The notes: generated by a model from the letters alone, not told the origin. A DNA stretch of 64,000 nt from Saonia flava (GCF_011927795.1 NZ_JAATJJ010000002.1:310001-374000); one strand, 5' to 3'; numbered from the stretch's first letter, positions 25,981 to 34,772 are shown. Translations and numbers: made by a program.

Positions 25981-27834
25981 TTAAATAAATTTTTTATCAA
26001 TATCATTTTCGGTAATGGTAATATATATAGGTTTGTTAAATGGACTTACCCTGGACTCCTTACAAGCGAACAAATCATTTACCAATGCCTGCTGTGATTC
26101 TATATCCAAAACCATACCCGTTTTAACTGAAAGTGTTTTTGACAGGTTTTTTGCCAAAACATCAGTCTGTGAAAAACTGTCCCCTTCAATTTCCATATGG
26201 TAATCTGCCACTATTTGTTCCAAGACCATAGAGGCCTCAGTATCTGGGACCAACAAAGGCAATCCAGTAATTTCCACTTTGTCCTGATCCACAATATTCA
26301 TAACAAAACCTAAGCCGATTAGATTTTCTTCAATTTCTTTAATGATAGAAATATCATTTTTAGAAAATGAAAGAGACAAGGGAAACAGTAATTGTTGACT
26401 TACCGCATCTTTTATAGTGGCATTCTTTAAAAACTTCTCATACAATATCCGTTGGTGAGCCCTAGTTTGGTCAATTACCACCATGCCAGACTTTATGGTT
26501 GTCACTATATATTTTCTTCTTAATTGAAAAGTAACCACTCCTGTTTCAGGTTCTTCTTTTTCCTTGAAAATGGCCCCCGTTATAACATCGGATTCAAAAG
26601 TGAGATTATCAAAATTAGTCTCTTTGCCAACTTTGGATTCCAATCCCACATACATATTTTCCCAACCTTTTGTATTTTCTTTTTGATAGGAGGGTTTTGA
26701 AAAAGAACCTTTTTGTTGAGCGCTTTCTGCAAATGGATTAAATCCAGCATCCACCACCACATGTGGCTGTGTCACCTCTTTGTTTTGATAATTGTATGGA
26801 GTTTCCAAATTTTTATCATGCTCAAAATCGAGGGCTGGCACAACATTGAATTGACCTAGACTATGTTTAAGTGTTGATCTAAGAATGGCATATACGGTAT
26901 GCTCATCATCAAACTTTATTTCTGTTTTTGTAGGATGAATATTAATATCGATACTCTTTGGGTCCACATCCAAATACAAAAAATACCCAGGATGATTAGT
27001 ATTCTTAATCAAACCCTCAAAGGCAGAAACCACAGCATGGTTTAAATAGGCGCTTTTTATAAATCTATTGTTCACAAAGAAAAACTGCTCGCCCCTACTT
27101 TTTTTTGCAAACTCTGGTTTACAGAGGAATCCAGATATTTTAACCACTTGGGTTTCCTCCGCCACGGGAACAAGTTTCTCATTGAATCTTCCACCAAAAA
27201 CATGAACAATACGTTGCCTTAAATTTGTAACAGGCAGGTTAAACAATTCGCTTCCGTTATTATAAAAATGAAAACCGATACTTGGATGGGCCAAAGCAAC
27301 CCTATGAAACTCATCTGTAATATGCCTAAGTTCTACTTGGTTGGACTTTAAAAAATTACGCCTAGCAGGTATATTAAAAAAAAGATTTTTTACTGCAATC
27401 GAGGTTCCTAACGGCGTTACGGCAACTTCTTGGAAAATAATTTTACTTCCTTCAATTCTTAAATGCGTACCCATTTCCACATTTTCCGGTTTGGTATGCA
27501 TTTCTACATGGGCAATAGCCGCAATAGAAGCTAAAGCTTCTCCCCTAAATCCTTTTGTGTTTAATTGAAATAAGTCTTCTGCACTTTGTATTTTGGATGT
27601 GGCATGCCGTTCAAAACTTAAGCGAGCATCCGTTTCACTCATTCCCTTGCCATTATCCACTACTTGCACAAGAACTTTTCCTCCATCCTTGATAATAAGT
27701 TTAATGGATGTTGCTCCAGCATCAATCGCATTTTCCATGAGTTCCTTAACCACAGAGGCAGGTCGCTGGACAACTTCTCCCGCTGCTATTTGATTAGCAA
27801 CATGGTCTGGCAAAAGTCTTATAATATCTGCCAT
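25981..27834 (-). CDS. mutL: DNA mismatch repair protein MutL, endonuclease motifs degenerate
   Basis: 617 residues. The N-terminal GHKL ATPase has ELMENAIDAGATSI, VDNGKGMS and TKGFRGEALASIA, with the KNLFFNIPARRNFLKS segment following. The C-terminal dimerisation domain starts near residue 430. The MutL endonuclease motif DQHAxxExxxxE is represented by DQTRAHQRILYE from Asp455, losing the His and the first Glu, and the CPHGRP zinc motif is replaced by SPFNKP at 597-602, so nuclease activity is doubtful. It coordinates mismatch repair downstream of MutS. Its ATG overlaps the preceding gene's stop by 1 bp. Confidence 0.95.
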   Translation of the reverse strand: MADIIRLLPDHVANQIAAGEVVQRPASVVKELMENAIDAGATSIKLIIKDGGKVLVQVVDNGKGMSETDARLSFERHATSKIQSAEDLFQLNTKGFRGEALASIAAIAHVEMHTKPENVEMGTHLRIEGSKIIFQEVAVTPLGTSIAVKNLFFNIPARRNFLKSNQVELRHITDEFHRVALAHPSIGFHFYNNGSELFNLPVTNLRQRIVHVFGGRFNEKLVPVAEETQVVKISGFLCKPEFAKKSRGEQFFFVNNRFIKSAYLNHAVVSAFEGLIKNTNHPGYFLYLDVDPKSIDINIHPTKTEIKFDDEHTVYAILRSTLKHSLGQFNVVPALDFEHDKNLETPYNYQNKEVTQPHVVVDAGFNPFAESAQQKGSFSKPSYQKENTKGWENMYVGLESKVGKETNFDNLTFESDVITGAIFKEKEEPETGVVTFQLRRKYIVTTIKSGMVVIDQTRAHQRILYEKFLKNATIKDAVSQQLLFPLSLSFSKNDISIIKEIEENLIGLGFVMNIVDQDKVEITGLPLLVPDTEASMVLEQIVADYHMEIEGDSFSQTDVLAKNLSKTLSVKTGMVLDIESQQALVNDLFACKESRVSPFNKPIYITITENDIDKKFI

Positions 27835-28187
27835 TATTTTTTATAGAATATAGATAGGTCAAAGTCAAAAAACCATAGAACCAAAAAAAACAATATGGCG
27901 GTAATAATAAGCAATCTAATATTTATTTCCCTGTTGCCCTTGGTACGCCCCGCTCTTCTGGCATCGGCCCAATGTCTTCTGGCATCCAAAGAATTTGATG
28001 TATCCCTGTATTTTGCAAACCTAGAATCAATACTATAAATATTATCCTCTTTCTTTTCTGAAGAATAGCGAGGCACGTATTTAAAGCTATTGTTTTTCTT
28101 TAGTTTAAAGAGTTTTCCTTTCAAAATATATGGGATTTGACTAAAACCAAAAATACTCAAAATAGCAGGGAATATAGAGACTTCCAT
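27834..28187 (-). CDS. Small conserved flavobacterial protein with C-terminal membrane anchor
   Basis: 117 residues from the only ATG, at 28187. A downstream non-ATG start near KLKKNNSFKYVPRYSS cannot be excluded, because that is where similarity to related short proteins seems to begin. The centre is basic and aromatic (YVPRYSSEKKEDNIYSIDSR, then LDARRHWADARRAGRT), and a single TM (residues ~95-112) closes the protein. In databases such genes beside ribH are sometimes labelled riboflavin synthase beta subunit. Nothing in the sequence supports that activity; the label probably spread from its neighbour. The function is unknown. Confidence 0.65.
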   Translation of the reverse strand: MEVSIFPAILSIFGFSQIPYILKGKLFKLKKNNSFKYVPRYSSEKKEDNIYSIDSRFAKYRDTSNSLDARRHWADARRAGRTKGNREINIRLLIITAILFFLVLWFFDFDLSIFYKK

Positions 28188-28226
28188 GCTAAAAATTGTT
28201 AACAAGCAAAAATGATGTAACTCTTC

Positions 28227-28709
28227 CTATTTTCCTAAAGCAGCCATTTTTATTGCCGCAATAGCAGCTTCTGCACCCTTATTTCCATGGATACCCCCAC
28301 TTCGGTCAACAGCCTGCTGCATGGTATTATCTGTTAGCACACAAAAAATAACAGGAACATTTTGCAACACATTCAGGTCTTTTATCCCCTGTGCCGTGGC
28401 ACTGCATACAAAATCAAAATGCTTGGTTTCTCCCTGTATTACACTTCCAATGGCAATGACTGCGTCTACTTCAAGGTCAGCAATCATTTTTTTACTACCA
28501 TATATCAACTCAAAACTTCCAGGGACATTCCATTTGATTATATTCTCCTCTCTAGCCCCACAGTCTAGCAATGCAGCCATAGCTCCATCATAAAGGCCTT
28601 GGGTTATTTTGGCATTCCATTCAGAAACAACAATCCCAAACCGAAAATCTTTCGCGCTTGGGATCGTTGTTTTATCGTAAACCGATAAGTTTTTGTTAGC
28701 CGTGGCCAT
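28227..28709 (-). CDS. ribH: 6,7-dimethyl-8-ribityllumazine synthase
   Basis: 160 residues of the DMRL synthase family. The N-terminal strand FGIVVSEWNAKITQGLYDGA carries the Trp that stacks on the pyrimidine ring. VPGSFELIYGSKKM, AVIAIGSVIQGETKHFDFVC (catalytic His in TKHFD) and the substrate-binding PVIFCVLTDNTMQQA follow. It condenses the pyrimidine diamine with dihydroxybutanone phosphate in the penultimate step of riboflavin synthesis, usually as an icosahedral or pentameric assembly. It is 2 bp after the TPR protein gene. Confidence 0.96.
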   Translation of the reverse strand: MATANKNLSVYDKTTIPSAKDFRFGIVVSEWNAKITQGLYDGAMAALLDCGAREENIIKWNVPGSFELIYGSKKMIADLEVDAVIAIGSVIQGETKHFDFVCSATAQGIKDLNVLQNVPVIFCVLTDNTMQQAVDRSGGIHGNKGAEAAIAAIKMAALGK

Positions 28710-28711
28710 GT

Positions 28712-29479
28712 TTAGTTACTTTTTGCCTTCCCTATAAATACATCAATAGTCGTGGCTTCATCAGAAGATGAAAATTCATCCTTTATACGCTGAAAATACT
28801 TCAACGCCTTTTCTTTCTCACCTAAATCTAAAGAAACAACACCAGCTTTGTACAAAAATTTTGGTGTCGTATAGTCATTTACATTGTGGGAGATAGCTTT
28901 TTCATAATAGTCCAGGGCATCTTCAGGCTGATTCAATTGCATAAAAGCATCTCCTAGTCCCCCTTTTGCCAAGGCACCTAAAATAGCATCATCCGAAGAA
29001 AAATCCTCTAGATAATCTATCGCATTGTCATATTGCTGCATATTTAAATATGCCATCCCAGCGGAATACGTAGCAATATTGGCAGCTTTGGTACCTTTAT
29101 ATTCCTCAATAATATCCAAGAACCCATATTTACCATCTGCTCCTCTTAAGGCTATAGTATACAAGGAATCCCTTTCTGCTCCAGCTCCATTAACAGCCTG
29201 ATCAAAATACTGTTGTGGATAATACATTTCATTGGCTGCATTTGCTTCCTTGGGCTTTTGTACAAATTGTACATATGCCAAATAGGCCAAAACACCCAAA
29301 GCAATGACACCAATCACTCCTAAAATATAATTTTGGTTCTTAGAAACCCATTCTTCTGTTTTAGATGCGCTTTCGTCCAAAGTACTAAAAACCTCAGCCG
29401 TTGTACTGTTGTGTTCATCCAACTCTATTTCTTCCGCTTTATTCTTAGGTTTGTATCCGCGCTTCTTGTATGTAGCCAT
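28712..29479 (-). CDS. Membrane-anchored tetratricopeptide-repeat protein
   Basis: 255 residues from the ATG at 29479 (MATYKKRGYKPKNK). An upstream in-frame start would place translation within the promoter. One TM (about residues 48-68, YILGVIGVIALGVLAYLAYV) anchors a C-terminal domain of four or more TPR units, for example AYLNMQQYDNAIDYLEDF, LGDAFMQLNQPEDALDYYEKAI and AGVVSLDLGEKEKALKYFQRI. The architecture resembles YfgM/TolA-bind-like proteins that work with periplasmic chaperones or the Bam machinery. It heads the operon TPR-ribH-mutL-rhomboids, divergent from recF. Confidence 0.85.
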   Translation of the reverse strand: MATYKKRGYKPKNKAEEIELDEHNSTTAEVFSTLDESASKTEEWVSKNQNYILGVIGVIALGVLAYLAYVQFVQKPKEANAANEMYYPQQYFDQAVNGAGAERDSLYTIALRGADGKYGFLDIIEEYKGTKAANIATYSAGMAYLNMQQYDNAIDYLEDFSSDDAILGALAKGGLGDAFMQLNQPEDALDYYEKAISHNVNDYTTPKFLYKAGVVSLDLGEKEKALKYFQRIKDEFSSSDEATTIDVFIGKAKSN

Positions 29480-29499
29480 TATTAATTTTATTAATCGGG

Positions 29500-29507
29500 C
29501 AAAAATA
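29500..29507 (-). promoter_or_regulatory. -7 promoter element of the TPR-ribH-mutL operon
   Basis: Reads TATTTTTG on the minus strand, a perfect TAnnTTTG match, 20 nt upstream of the TPR gene ATG. It lies back to back with the recF promoter box 36 bp away. Confidence 0.6.
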
Positions 29508-29543
29508 AAGTTTTTATCCAAAAACAAAAGGTAAATTATTCGT

Positions 29544-29551
29544 TATTTTTG
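29544..29551 (+). promoter_or_regulatory. -7 promoter element of recF
   Basis: TATTTTTG, a perfect Bacteroidota -7 box, 54 nt upstream of the recF ATG. It predicts a leader of about 50 nt. Confidence 0.5.
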
Positions 29552-29605
29552 GATATTTTGCAGCTTACCCGTTGGGTATTGAAAATAAACTATTGCTACT
29601 TCTGA

Positions 29606-30685
29606 ATGTTTCTAAAAAAATTGTCCCTTATTAATTATAAGAATTTTGATTCCCAAAATTTTGAATTCGATACCAAAATCAATTGTTTTGTTGGCAATAA
29701 TGGCGTAGGAAAAACCAATGCCTTGGATGCCATTTACCATCTTTCTTTCGGCAAAAGTTATTTTAATCCGGTAGCTACCCAAAATATTAAACACGGTGCA
29801 GACTTCTTCGTAGTCGATGGCGAGTTTGAGAAAAATAATAGGGAAGAAAAAATTATCTGCAGCCTTAAACGCGGCATGAAAAAGGTGATAAAAAGAAATG
29901 GCAAGGCCTATGAAAAATTCTCCGAGCATATTGGTTTTTTGCCTTTGGTCATAATTTCCCCTGCAGACAGGGACCTCATTATGGAAGGAAGTGATACCCG
30001 AAGAAAGTTTATGGACGGTGTCATTTCACAATCGGACCAAAACTACTTAAAAGACTTAATTAGCTATAACAAGGTTTTGACACAACGGAATTCACTTTTA
30101 AAATACTTTGTAGCTAACCAAACTTTTGACAAAACCACTTTAGAAGTTTATAATGAACAGCTAAACACTTATGGTACCAAAATTTTTAAAAAACGTGCCG
30201 CCTTCTTAGAAACTTTTATTCCAATTTTTAAGGAACAATATGCTACAATATCGGGAGAAAATGAAATAGTTTCACTTTCATATGAAACTAAACTGCTCCA
30301 TACTGACTTAAAATCGTTATTAGAACAAAGCATTGATAAAGATAGGGCTTTGCAATATACCAGTGTAGGAGTACATAAAGACGACCTTGATTTTAAGATA
30401 GAGGACCATGCCATTAAAAAATTTGGCAGTCAAGGTCAGCAAAAATCCTTTTTAATTGCCTTAAAACTGGCCCAATTCAATTTTATAAAAGAACAGGCAC
30501 AAACCACTCCGATTTTAATTTTAGATGATATTTTTGACAAATTAGATGAAAATAGGGTTGCCCATATTGTTAGTTTAGTTGACAACGAACACTTTGGTCA
30601 GATTTTTATTAGTGATACACATCCAGACAGAACCGAAAATGTGGTCAAAAACATTCATCAATCCTATAAAATCTTTAAATTGTAA
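29606..30685 (+). CDS. recF: DNA replication/repair protein RecF
   Basis: 359 residues of the SMC-like ABC ATPase family: Walker [18 protein letters not shown] at residues ~30-46, the FGKSYF motif, the signature [16 protein letters not shown] (~272-287) and Walker [16 protein letters not shown]. It loads RecA at gaps together with RecO and RecR. It is followed 1 bp later by a lipoprotein gene and then a DciA-like gene, a flavobacterial arrangement that keeps recF with a replication factor. Confidence 0.95.
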   Translation: MFLKKLSLINYKNFDSQNFEFDTKINCFVGNNGVGKTNALDAIYHLSFGKSYFNPVATQNIKHGADFFVVDGEFEKNNREEKIICSLKRGMKKVIKRNGKAYEKFSEHIGFLPLVIISPADRDLIMEGSDTRRKFMDGVISQSDQNYLKDLISYNKVLTQRNSLLKYFVANQTFDKTTLEVYNEQLNTYGTKIFKKRAAFLETFIPIFKEQYATISGENEIVSLSYETKLLHTDLKSLLEQSIDKDRALQYTSVGVHKDDLDFKIEDHAIKKFGSQGQQKSFLIALKLAQFNFIKEQAQTTPILILDDIFDKLDENRVAHIVSLVDNEHFGQIFISDTHPDRTENVVKNIHQSYKIFKL

Positions 30686-30686
30686 A

Positions 30687-31109
30687 ATGCGACCGTTTAG
30701 TTTACTACTATTGATTTTAATTCTTACAGGATGTTCCCAAAAAAAAATAACCCATGAGGATTTAACACATTTAAATGGGTATTGGGAAATAGATACTGTA
30801 ACTTTCCCAGACGGAACTACCAAAGAATATAAGGTAAATACGTCTGTGGATTATATTGAAATAAATAGCTTAAAAGGGTATAGAAAAAAAATGCACCCTA
30901 AGTTTGATGGAACTTTTTCAACTTCCAATGATGCAGAACAGTTTACAATTTTGGAAACAAAGGATGGTTTTATAATGTTTTACAAAACCAATCTAAGTGA
31001 CTGGGAGGAACAGATTGTTGACGTTTCTCAAAATCATTTTTCAGTAAAGAATAAGGAAAACGTTACATATATTTATAAAAGGTTCCTGCCAATCAACATA
31101 GAAAAATAA
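30687..31109 (+). CDS. Small lipocalin-like lipoprotein
   Basis: 140 residues from the ATG at 30687. Possible earlier starts lie inside recF and give no export signal. A lipoprotein signal, MRPFSLLLLILILTGCSQ, ends at the lipid Cys. The mature part begins with LNGYWEIDTVTFPDGTTKEYK, typical of lipocalin-like small lipoproteins, and contains alternating beta-strand patterns up to the C-terminus. No function is known. Its stop overlaps the next start in TAATG. Its place between recF and a DciA-like gene is probably an operon accident. Confidence 0.75.
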   Translation: MRPFSLLLLILILTGCSQKKITHEDLTHLNGYWEIDTVTFPDGTTKEYKVNTSVDYIEINSLKGYRKKMHPKFDGTFSTSNDAEQFTILETKDGFIMFYKTNLSDWEEQIVDVSQNHFSVKNKENVTYIYKRFLPINIEK

Positions 31110-31405
31110 TGGCAAAAAGAGAGAATACACCAATACCATTAAGTGGTGCTTTAGAAGAGTTCATTAAAAAGAACAAACTAGAAAAAGGCTTGGACAAAGT
31201 GAGTGCTCGTGATGCCTGGAAAAGTTTAATGGGTAATGGCGTAAACAATTACACGACCGCTATTGAGTTAAGAAACGACACCTTATTTGTTTCCTTGTCC
31301 TCATCTGTTTTAAGAGAGGAACTAAGTCATGGGAAATCTAAAATAATTACCATGCTCAATGAGGAGTTGGGAAAGGAATTGGTTAAAAAACTGGTGCTTA
31401 GATAG
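31109..31405 (+). CDS. DUF721 / DciA-like protein
   Basis: 98 residues comprising the DUF721 fold: PLSGALEEFIKKNKLEKGLDKVSARDAWKSLMG, VNNYTTAIELRNDTLFVSLSSSVLREEL and a C-terminal amphipathic helix. DUF721 proteins include DciA, the helicase operator that helps load DnaB in bacteria lacking DnaC, which would explain its co-transcription with recF. The protein is short and lacks the C-terminal extension of longer DciA proteins, so the replicative role is likely but not certain. Confidence 0.82.
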   Translation: MAKRENTPIPLSGALEEFIKKNKLEKGLDKVSARDAWKSLMGNGVNNYTTAIELRNDTLFVSLSSSVLREELSHGKSKIITMLNEELGKELVKKLVLR

Positions 31406-31406
31406 C

Positions 31407-31432
31407 AAAAAAAGCTGCCCATTGGACAGCTT
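31407..31432 (-). terminator. Intrinsic terminator of ndk
   Basis: AAGCTG (31412-31417) and CAGCTT (31427-31432) form the stem with an imperfect inner part. On the minus strand the hairpin is followed by a run of seven T. It lies between the convergent DUF721 and ndk genes and would mainly stop ndk transcription. Confidence 0.75.
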
Positions 31433-31456
31433 CTCAATATTAATAGTTTTAATTTC

Positions 31457-31876
31457 TTAGTAAACTTCCCTGCCTGAAAAATGAAAAGCTCCTTCTATAG
31501 CTGCATTCTCATCACTATCAGAACCATGAACCGCATTTTCCGCAATATCCGTTGCAAACAATTTTCTTATGGTTCCGTCGGCAGCTTCTGCAGGATTGGT
31601 AGCACCTATCAATGCCCTAAAATCCTCAACAGCATTTTCCTTTTCTAAAATAGCCGCCACTATTGGGCCTCTAGTCATAAAATCTACCAACTCACCATAA
31701 AAAGGACGCTCCTTATGGATGGCATAAAACTCTTGCGCATCTCTCTTGCTCAATTGAGTATATTTCATAGCCACTATCTTAAAACCAGCAGAAGTTATTT
31801 TCTCTAAAATAGCTCCAATATGCCCGTTTTCGACAGCATCGGGCTTAATCATTGTAAAGGTTCTGTTTGTAATCAT
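31457..31876 (-). CDS. ndk: Nucleoside-diphosphate kinase
   Basis: 139 residues from the ATG at 31876. An upstream in-frame ATG lies at the -7 box. [17 protein letters not shown] opens the protein, and the active-site segment [31 protein letters not shown] carries the phosphorylated His in AVHGSDS. It equilibrates NTP pools by gamma-phosphate transfer. A clear promoter and terminator bracket it, so it is monocistronic. Confidence 0.96.
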   Translation of the reverse strand: MITNRTFTMIKPDAVENGHIGAILEKITSAGFKIVAMKYTQLSKRDAQEFYAIHKERPFYGELVDFMTRGPIVAAILEKENAVEDFRALIGATNPAEAADGTIRKLFATDIAENAVHGSDSDENAAIEGAFHFSGREVY

Positions 31877-31892
31877 TTCATAAAATTTTGCG

Positions 31893-31923
31893 CAAAAATA
31901 CATTATATGTATTCAACCTACAA
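31893..31923 (-). promoter_or_regulatory. Complete promoter of ndk (-33 TTG and -7 TATTTTTG)
   Basis: On the minus strand a TTG (plus positions 31921-31923) is followed after 20 nt by TATTTTTG (31900-31893), the arrangement described for the Bacteroidota primary sigma factor. The -7 box lies 16 nt before the ATG. This is the best-defined promoter in the window. Confidence 0.65.
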
Positions 31924-32021
31924 CAATATGGATACAGTTATGGTCACAGTGCAAATAAACACGTTCAACACTTTACCATCAAAAATAAAAAGCATGGTTA
32001 TATGACTATGCTATAAAATTG

Positions 32022-32029
32022 TATCTTTG
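32022..32029 (+). promoter_or_regulatory. -7 element 5 nt before the DHH gene start codon
   Basis: TATCTTTG matches TAnnTTTG, and only five bases separate it from the ATG at 32035. Since transcription starts a few bases after this box, the mRNA should have almost no leader. An overlapping ATG at 32031 is out of frame. Confidence 0.55.
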
Positions 32030-32034
32030 GATGC

Positions 32035-33051
32035 ATGAATTTAGAGGACATAAAGGTCGCTAAGAAGCTACTTTCCAAAGAACAAAAAATCGTTATCATA
32101 CCTCATAAAAACCCAGATGGAGATGCTATTGGCTCTACACTGGGATTATGGCATTATTTAAATAATCATGGGTTACAAGCAACTATTGTTTCGCCAAATG
32201 ATTATCCTGGTTTTTTGAAATGGATGCCCGGCAACGATAAAATTGTAAATTTTGAAAGTGACTCCATAGGAGCAAAAAAACTAATTGAGGAAGCTACATT
32301 AATTTTTACATTGGATTTTAACCACTTGGGAAGAATTGGACAATTGCAACCTTTGTTGGAAGAAGCATCTGCCACTTTTATTATGATTGACCACCATCAA
32401 GAACCATCAGATTATGCAAAAATTATGTATTCCGATGTTAGTATGAGCTCTACCTGTGAAATGGTATATAACTTCATAGAATTTTTAGGCGATTTGGATA
32501 AAATCACTCCAGAAATAGCCAATTGCATATACACGGGCATAATGACGGATACCGGCTCCTTTAAGTATTCCTCAACTACAAGTAGAACACATACCGTTGT
32601 ATCCAAACTAATTGAACTTGGGGCAAACAATACAATGATTCACAATAAAGTGTTCAACACCAATTCTCCCAGCAAACTGCACCTTTTGGGCTGCGCCCTA
32701 AAGAATATGGTTATTTTACAAGAATACGGTACAGCTTACATTACCCTTTCTCAAGAAGAATTGGACACATACGAATATAAAAAAGGAGATACCGAGGGTA
32801 TTGTAAATTATGGACTCACACTAGAAGGCATTCAACTTGCGGTTATCTTTATTGAAAACAAAGAAGAAAAAATCATAAAAATATCTTTTAGGTCAGAGGG
32901 TGATTTTTCCGTGAATGAGTTTGCAAGAAAATATTTTCAAGGAGGTGGACACAACAATGCGGCCGGAGGAAAAAGTGATGGATCCCTAGAAGAAACCACT
33001 TCGTATTTTAGGAAGTTGTTAGAACAATATAAAGATGAGTTAATCGCATGA
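32035..33051 (+). CDS. DHH/DHHA1 phosphoesterase (NrnA-type nanoRNase / pAp phosphatase)
   Basis: 338 residues. Motifs in order: HKNPDGDAIGSTLGL (residues ~23-37), TLDFNHLGRIG, the DHH motif MIDHHQEP (~119-126), TDTGSFKYSSTTSRTH (~172-187) and the C-terminal DHHA1 signature RKYFQGGGHNNAAGG. Proteins of this architecture degrade short oligoribonucleotides and often dephosphorylate 3'-phosphoadenosine 5'-phosphate. It overlaps gldI by 4 bp (ATGA), so the two are translationally coupled. Confidence 0.9.
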   Translation: MNLEDIKVAKKLLSKEQKIVIIPHKNPDGDAIGSTLGLWHYLNNHGLQATIVSPNDYPGFLKWMPGNDKIVNFESDSIGAKKLIEEATLIFTLDFNHLGRIGQLQPLLEEASATFIMIDHHQEPSDYAKIMYSDVSMSSTCEMVYNFIEFLGDLDKITPEIANCIYTGIMTDTGSFKYSSTTSRTHTVVSKLIELGANNTMIHNKVFNTNSPSKLHLLGCALKNMVILQEYGTAYITLSQEELDTYEYKKGDTEGIVNYGLTLEGIQLAVIFIENKEEKIIKISFRSEGDFSVNEFARKYFQGGGHNNAAGGKSDGSLEETTSYFRKLLEQYKDELIA

Positions 33052-33608
33052 AAAAACAGCATTTCATAGCAGGTATTGCCTGTATTATTTTTCTTGCCTG
33101 TGGAGGTCCAGAACCCAGAAAACCAGTTAAGGTAAAAACTGCAAGTTATATCAAGGAATCTGTGGAGAGAAATAAAAAAATGTTGGAAATGGAAGAAAAA
33201 ATGATTTCCGAAATCATTAAAAAAGATTCCTTGCATTTTTATCAAAATACTTCAGATGGGTCATGGTTCCATTATTTGGTAAAGAATGATACGGCACAAT
33301 ACACCCCAAAAATGGGTGATATGGTAGCCCTAAATTATAATCTGGTAAGTTTTGACAATGATACAATCTATACCAAAGAAGAAATTGGCAATCTTACTTA
33401 CCTAGTTGATAAACAAGAAGACCTTTTCCCTGGTCTTAGAAATAGTGTTAAAATACTAAAAGAAGGAGAAACTGCTACTTTTTTGTTCCCGTCATCAATG
33501 GCATATGGTTATCATGGGGACAATAACAAAATAGGAACAAACGTTCCCGTAAGAAGTACCATATCAATATTACAAATAGAAAAACAAAAAGATAGTATCC
33601 AAAATTGA
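33048..33608 (+). CDS. gldI: GldI, gliding-motility FKBP-type lipoprotein
   Basis: 186 residues. The lipoprotein signal MKKQHFIAGIACIIFLACGG has its lipid Cys at residue 18. The mature domain is a divergent FKBP-type peptidyl-prolyl isomerase (GDMVALNYNLVSFDNDTIYT, then EDLFPGLRNSVKILKEGETATFLFPSSMAYGYHGD). GldI is required for gliding in Flavobacterium johnsoniae and probably folds envelope components of the gliding/T9SS machine. It overlaps the DHH gene and is followed by a second isomerase lipoprotein gene. Confidence 0.9.
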   Translation: MKKQHFIAGIACIIFLACGGPEPRKPVKVKTASYIKESVERNKKMLEMEEKMISEIIKKDSLHFYQNTSDGSWFHYLVKNDTAQYTPKMGDMVALNYNLVSFDNDTIYTKEEIGNLTYLVDKQEDLFPGLRNSVKILKEGETATFLFPSSMAYGYHGDNNKIGTNVPVRSTISILQIEKQKDSIQN

Positions 33609-33628
33609 ATTTAAAACATAAAATAGAA

Positions 33629-34732
33629 ATGAAAAAAACATACATCCTATTCCTATCCCTTGTATTGACTTTGGCAGCCTGTAAATCTAGTAAACATGCA
33701 GATTTAGGAGATGGTGTATTCGCAGGAATACATACGAACAAAGGGGATATTATATTAAAATTGGAGCATAATAAAACTCCATTGACCGTGGCCAATTTTG
33801 TTTCATTGGCTGAAGGAAATAGTCCTTTTGTTTCTGATGAGTTCAAGGGAAAGAAATATTATGATGGACTTATCTTCCATAGGGTAATGAAGGATTTTAT
33901 GATTCAAGGGGGTGACCCATTGGCCAATGGAACTGGTGGACCTGGATATAAATTTAAAGATGAATTTCATGATTCTCTTGCACACAGTAAAAAAGGAATT
34001 TTATCCATGGCAAACCCTGGACCCAACAGTAATGGAAGTCAATTTTTCATTACCCATAAGGAAACTCCATGGCTAAACAATAAACATAGTGTTTTTGGAG
34101 AAGTAGTTGAAGGAATAGGAGTATTGGACACCATTGCCAACGTTGTTGTTGCACAAGGAAGTAACAAACCAACTTCAGATGTGGTAATGAATACGGTAGA
34201 AATCATTAGAAATGGGAAGGAAGCAAAAAAATTTGATGCCGTGCAGATTATGACAGATTATTTTGCTGAAGAAGAATTGGCTTCCAAGGCCATGGAAAAG
34301 ATAAAGTCGGATTTCTTGGCAAAAGTGGCCCAGCAAAAAGAAGCGGCGGAAACATTGCCTTCTGGGCTTAAAATATATAAAGTAACAGAGGGTACAGGAG
34401 AAAAACCACAAATTGGCCAAAAAGTCTTGGTAAATTACGCAGGATGGCTAGAAGATGGTACCTTATTTGATACTAGTGATGAAATCGTTGCTGAAAAATT
34501 TGGGATGCTTGAAAAAATAAAGCAAATGCATAGAGGAAATTTATCCCCGTCGCCAATGGATTATAGCCCAGAAGCCCAATTGGCGGCCGGTTTTAGGGAA
34601 GGATTGCTTACCATGAAAGTAGGAGATAAAATTAGAGTATTTATACCGCCATATTTAGGATATGGAGAGCGTGATTATGGGCCAATTCCAGGAAACTCTG
34701 ATTTGGTTTTTGATATTGAAATAGTAGAGTAA
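33629..34732 (+). CDS. Cyclophilin-FKBP fusion peptidyl-prolyl isomerase lipoprotein
   Basis: 367 residues from the ATG at 33629. An in-frame TTG 24 nt earlier overlaps the gldI stop. The lipoprotein signal MKKTYILFLSLVLTLAAC has its lipid Cys at residue 18. A cyclophilin domain spans ~30-190 (YYDGLIFHRVMKDFMIQGGDPLANGTGGPGYKF, FFITHKETPWLNNKHSVFGEV). A helical linker (~195-240) leads to an FKBP domain (~245-367: GQKVLVNYAGWLEDGTLFDTS, RVFIPPYLGYGERDYGPIPGNSDLVFDIEIV). Two unrelated isomerase folds in one periplasmic lipoprotein, directly after gldI, suggest a dedicated envelope-folding pair. Confidence 0.9.
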   Translation: MKKTYILFLSLVLTLAACKSSKHADLGDGVFAGIHTNKGDIILKLEHNKTPLTVANFVSLAEGNSPFVSDEFKGKKYYDGLIFHRVMKDFMIQGGDPLANGTGGPGYKFKDEFHDSLAHSKKGILSMANPGPNSNGSQFFITHKETPWLNNKHSVFGEVVEGIGVLDTIANVVVAQGSNKPTSDVVMNTVEIIRNGKEAKKFDAVQIMTDYFAEEELASKAMEKIKSDFLAKVAQQKEAAETLPSGLKIYKVTEGTGEKPQIGQKVLVNYAGWLEDGTLFDTSDEIVAEKFGMLEKIKQMHRGNLSPSPMDYSPEAQLAAGFREGLLTMKVGDKIRVFIPPYLGYGERDYGPIPGNSDLVFDIEIVE

Positions 34733-34772
34733 GCTTTTAACACCCGTTTTATTTAATTCATTTTATAAAAAC

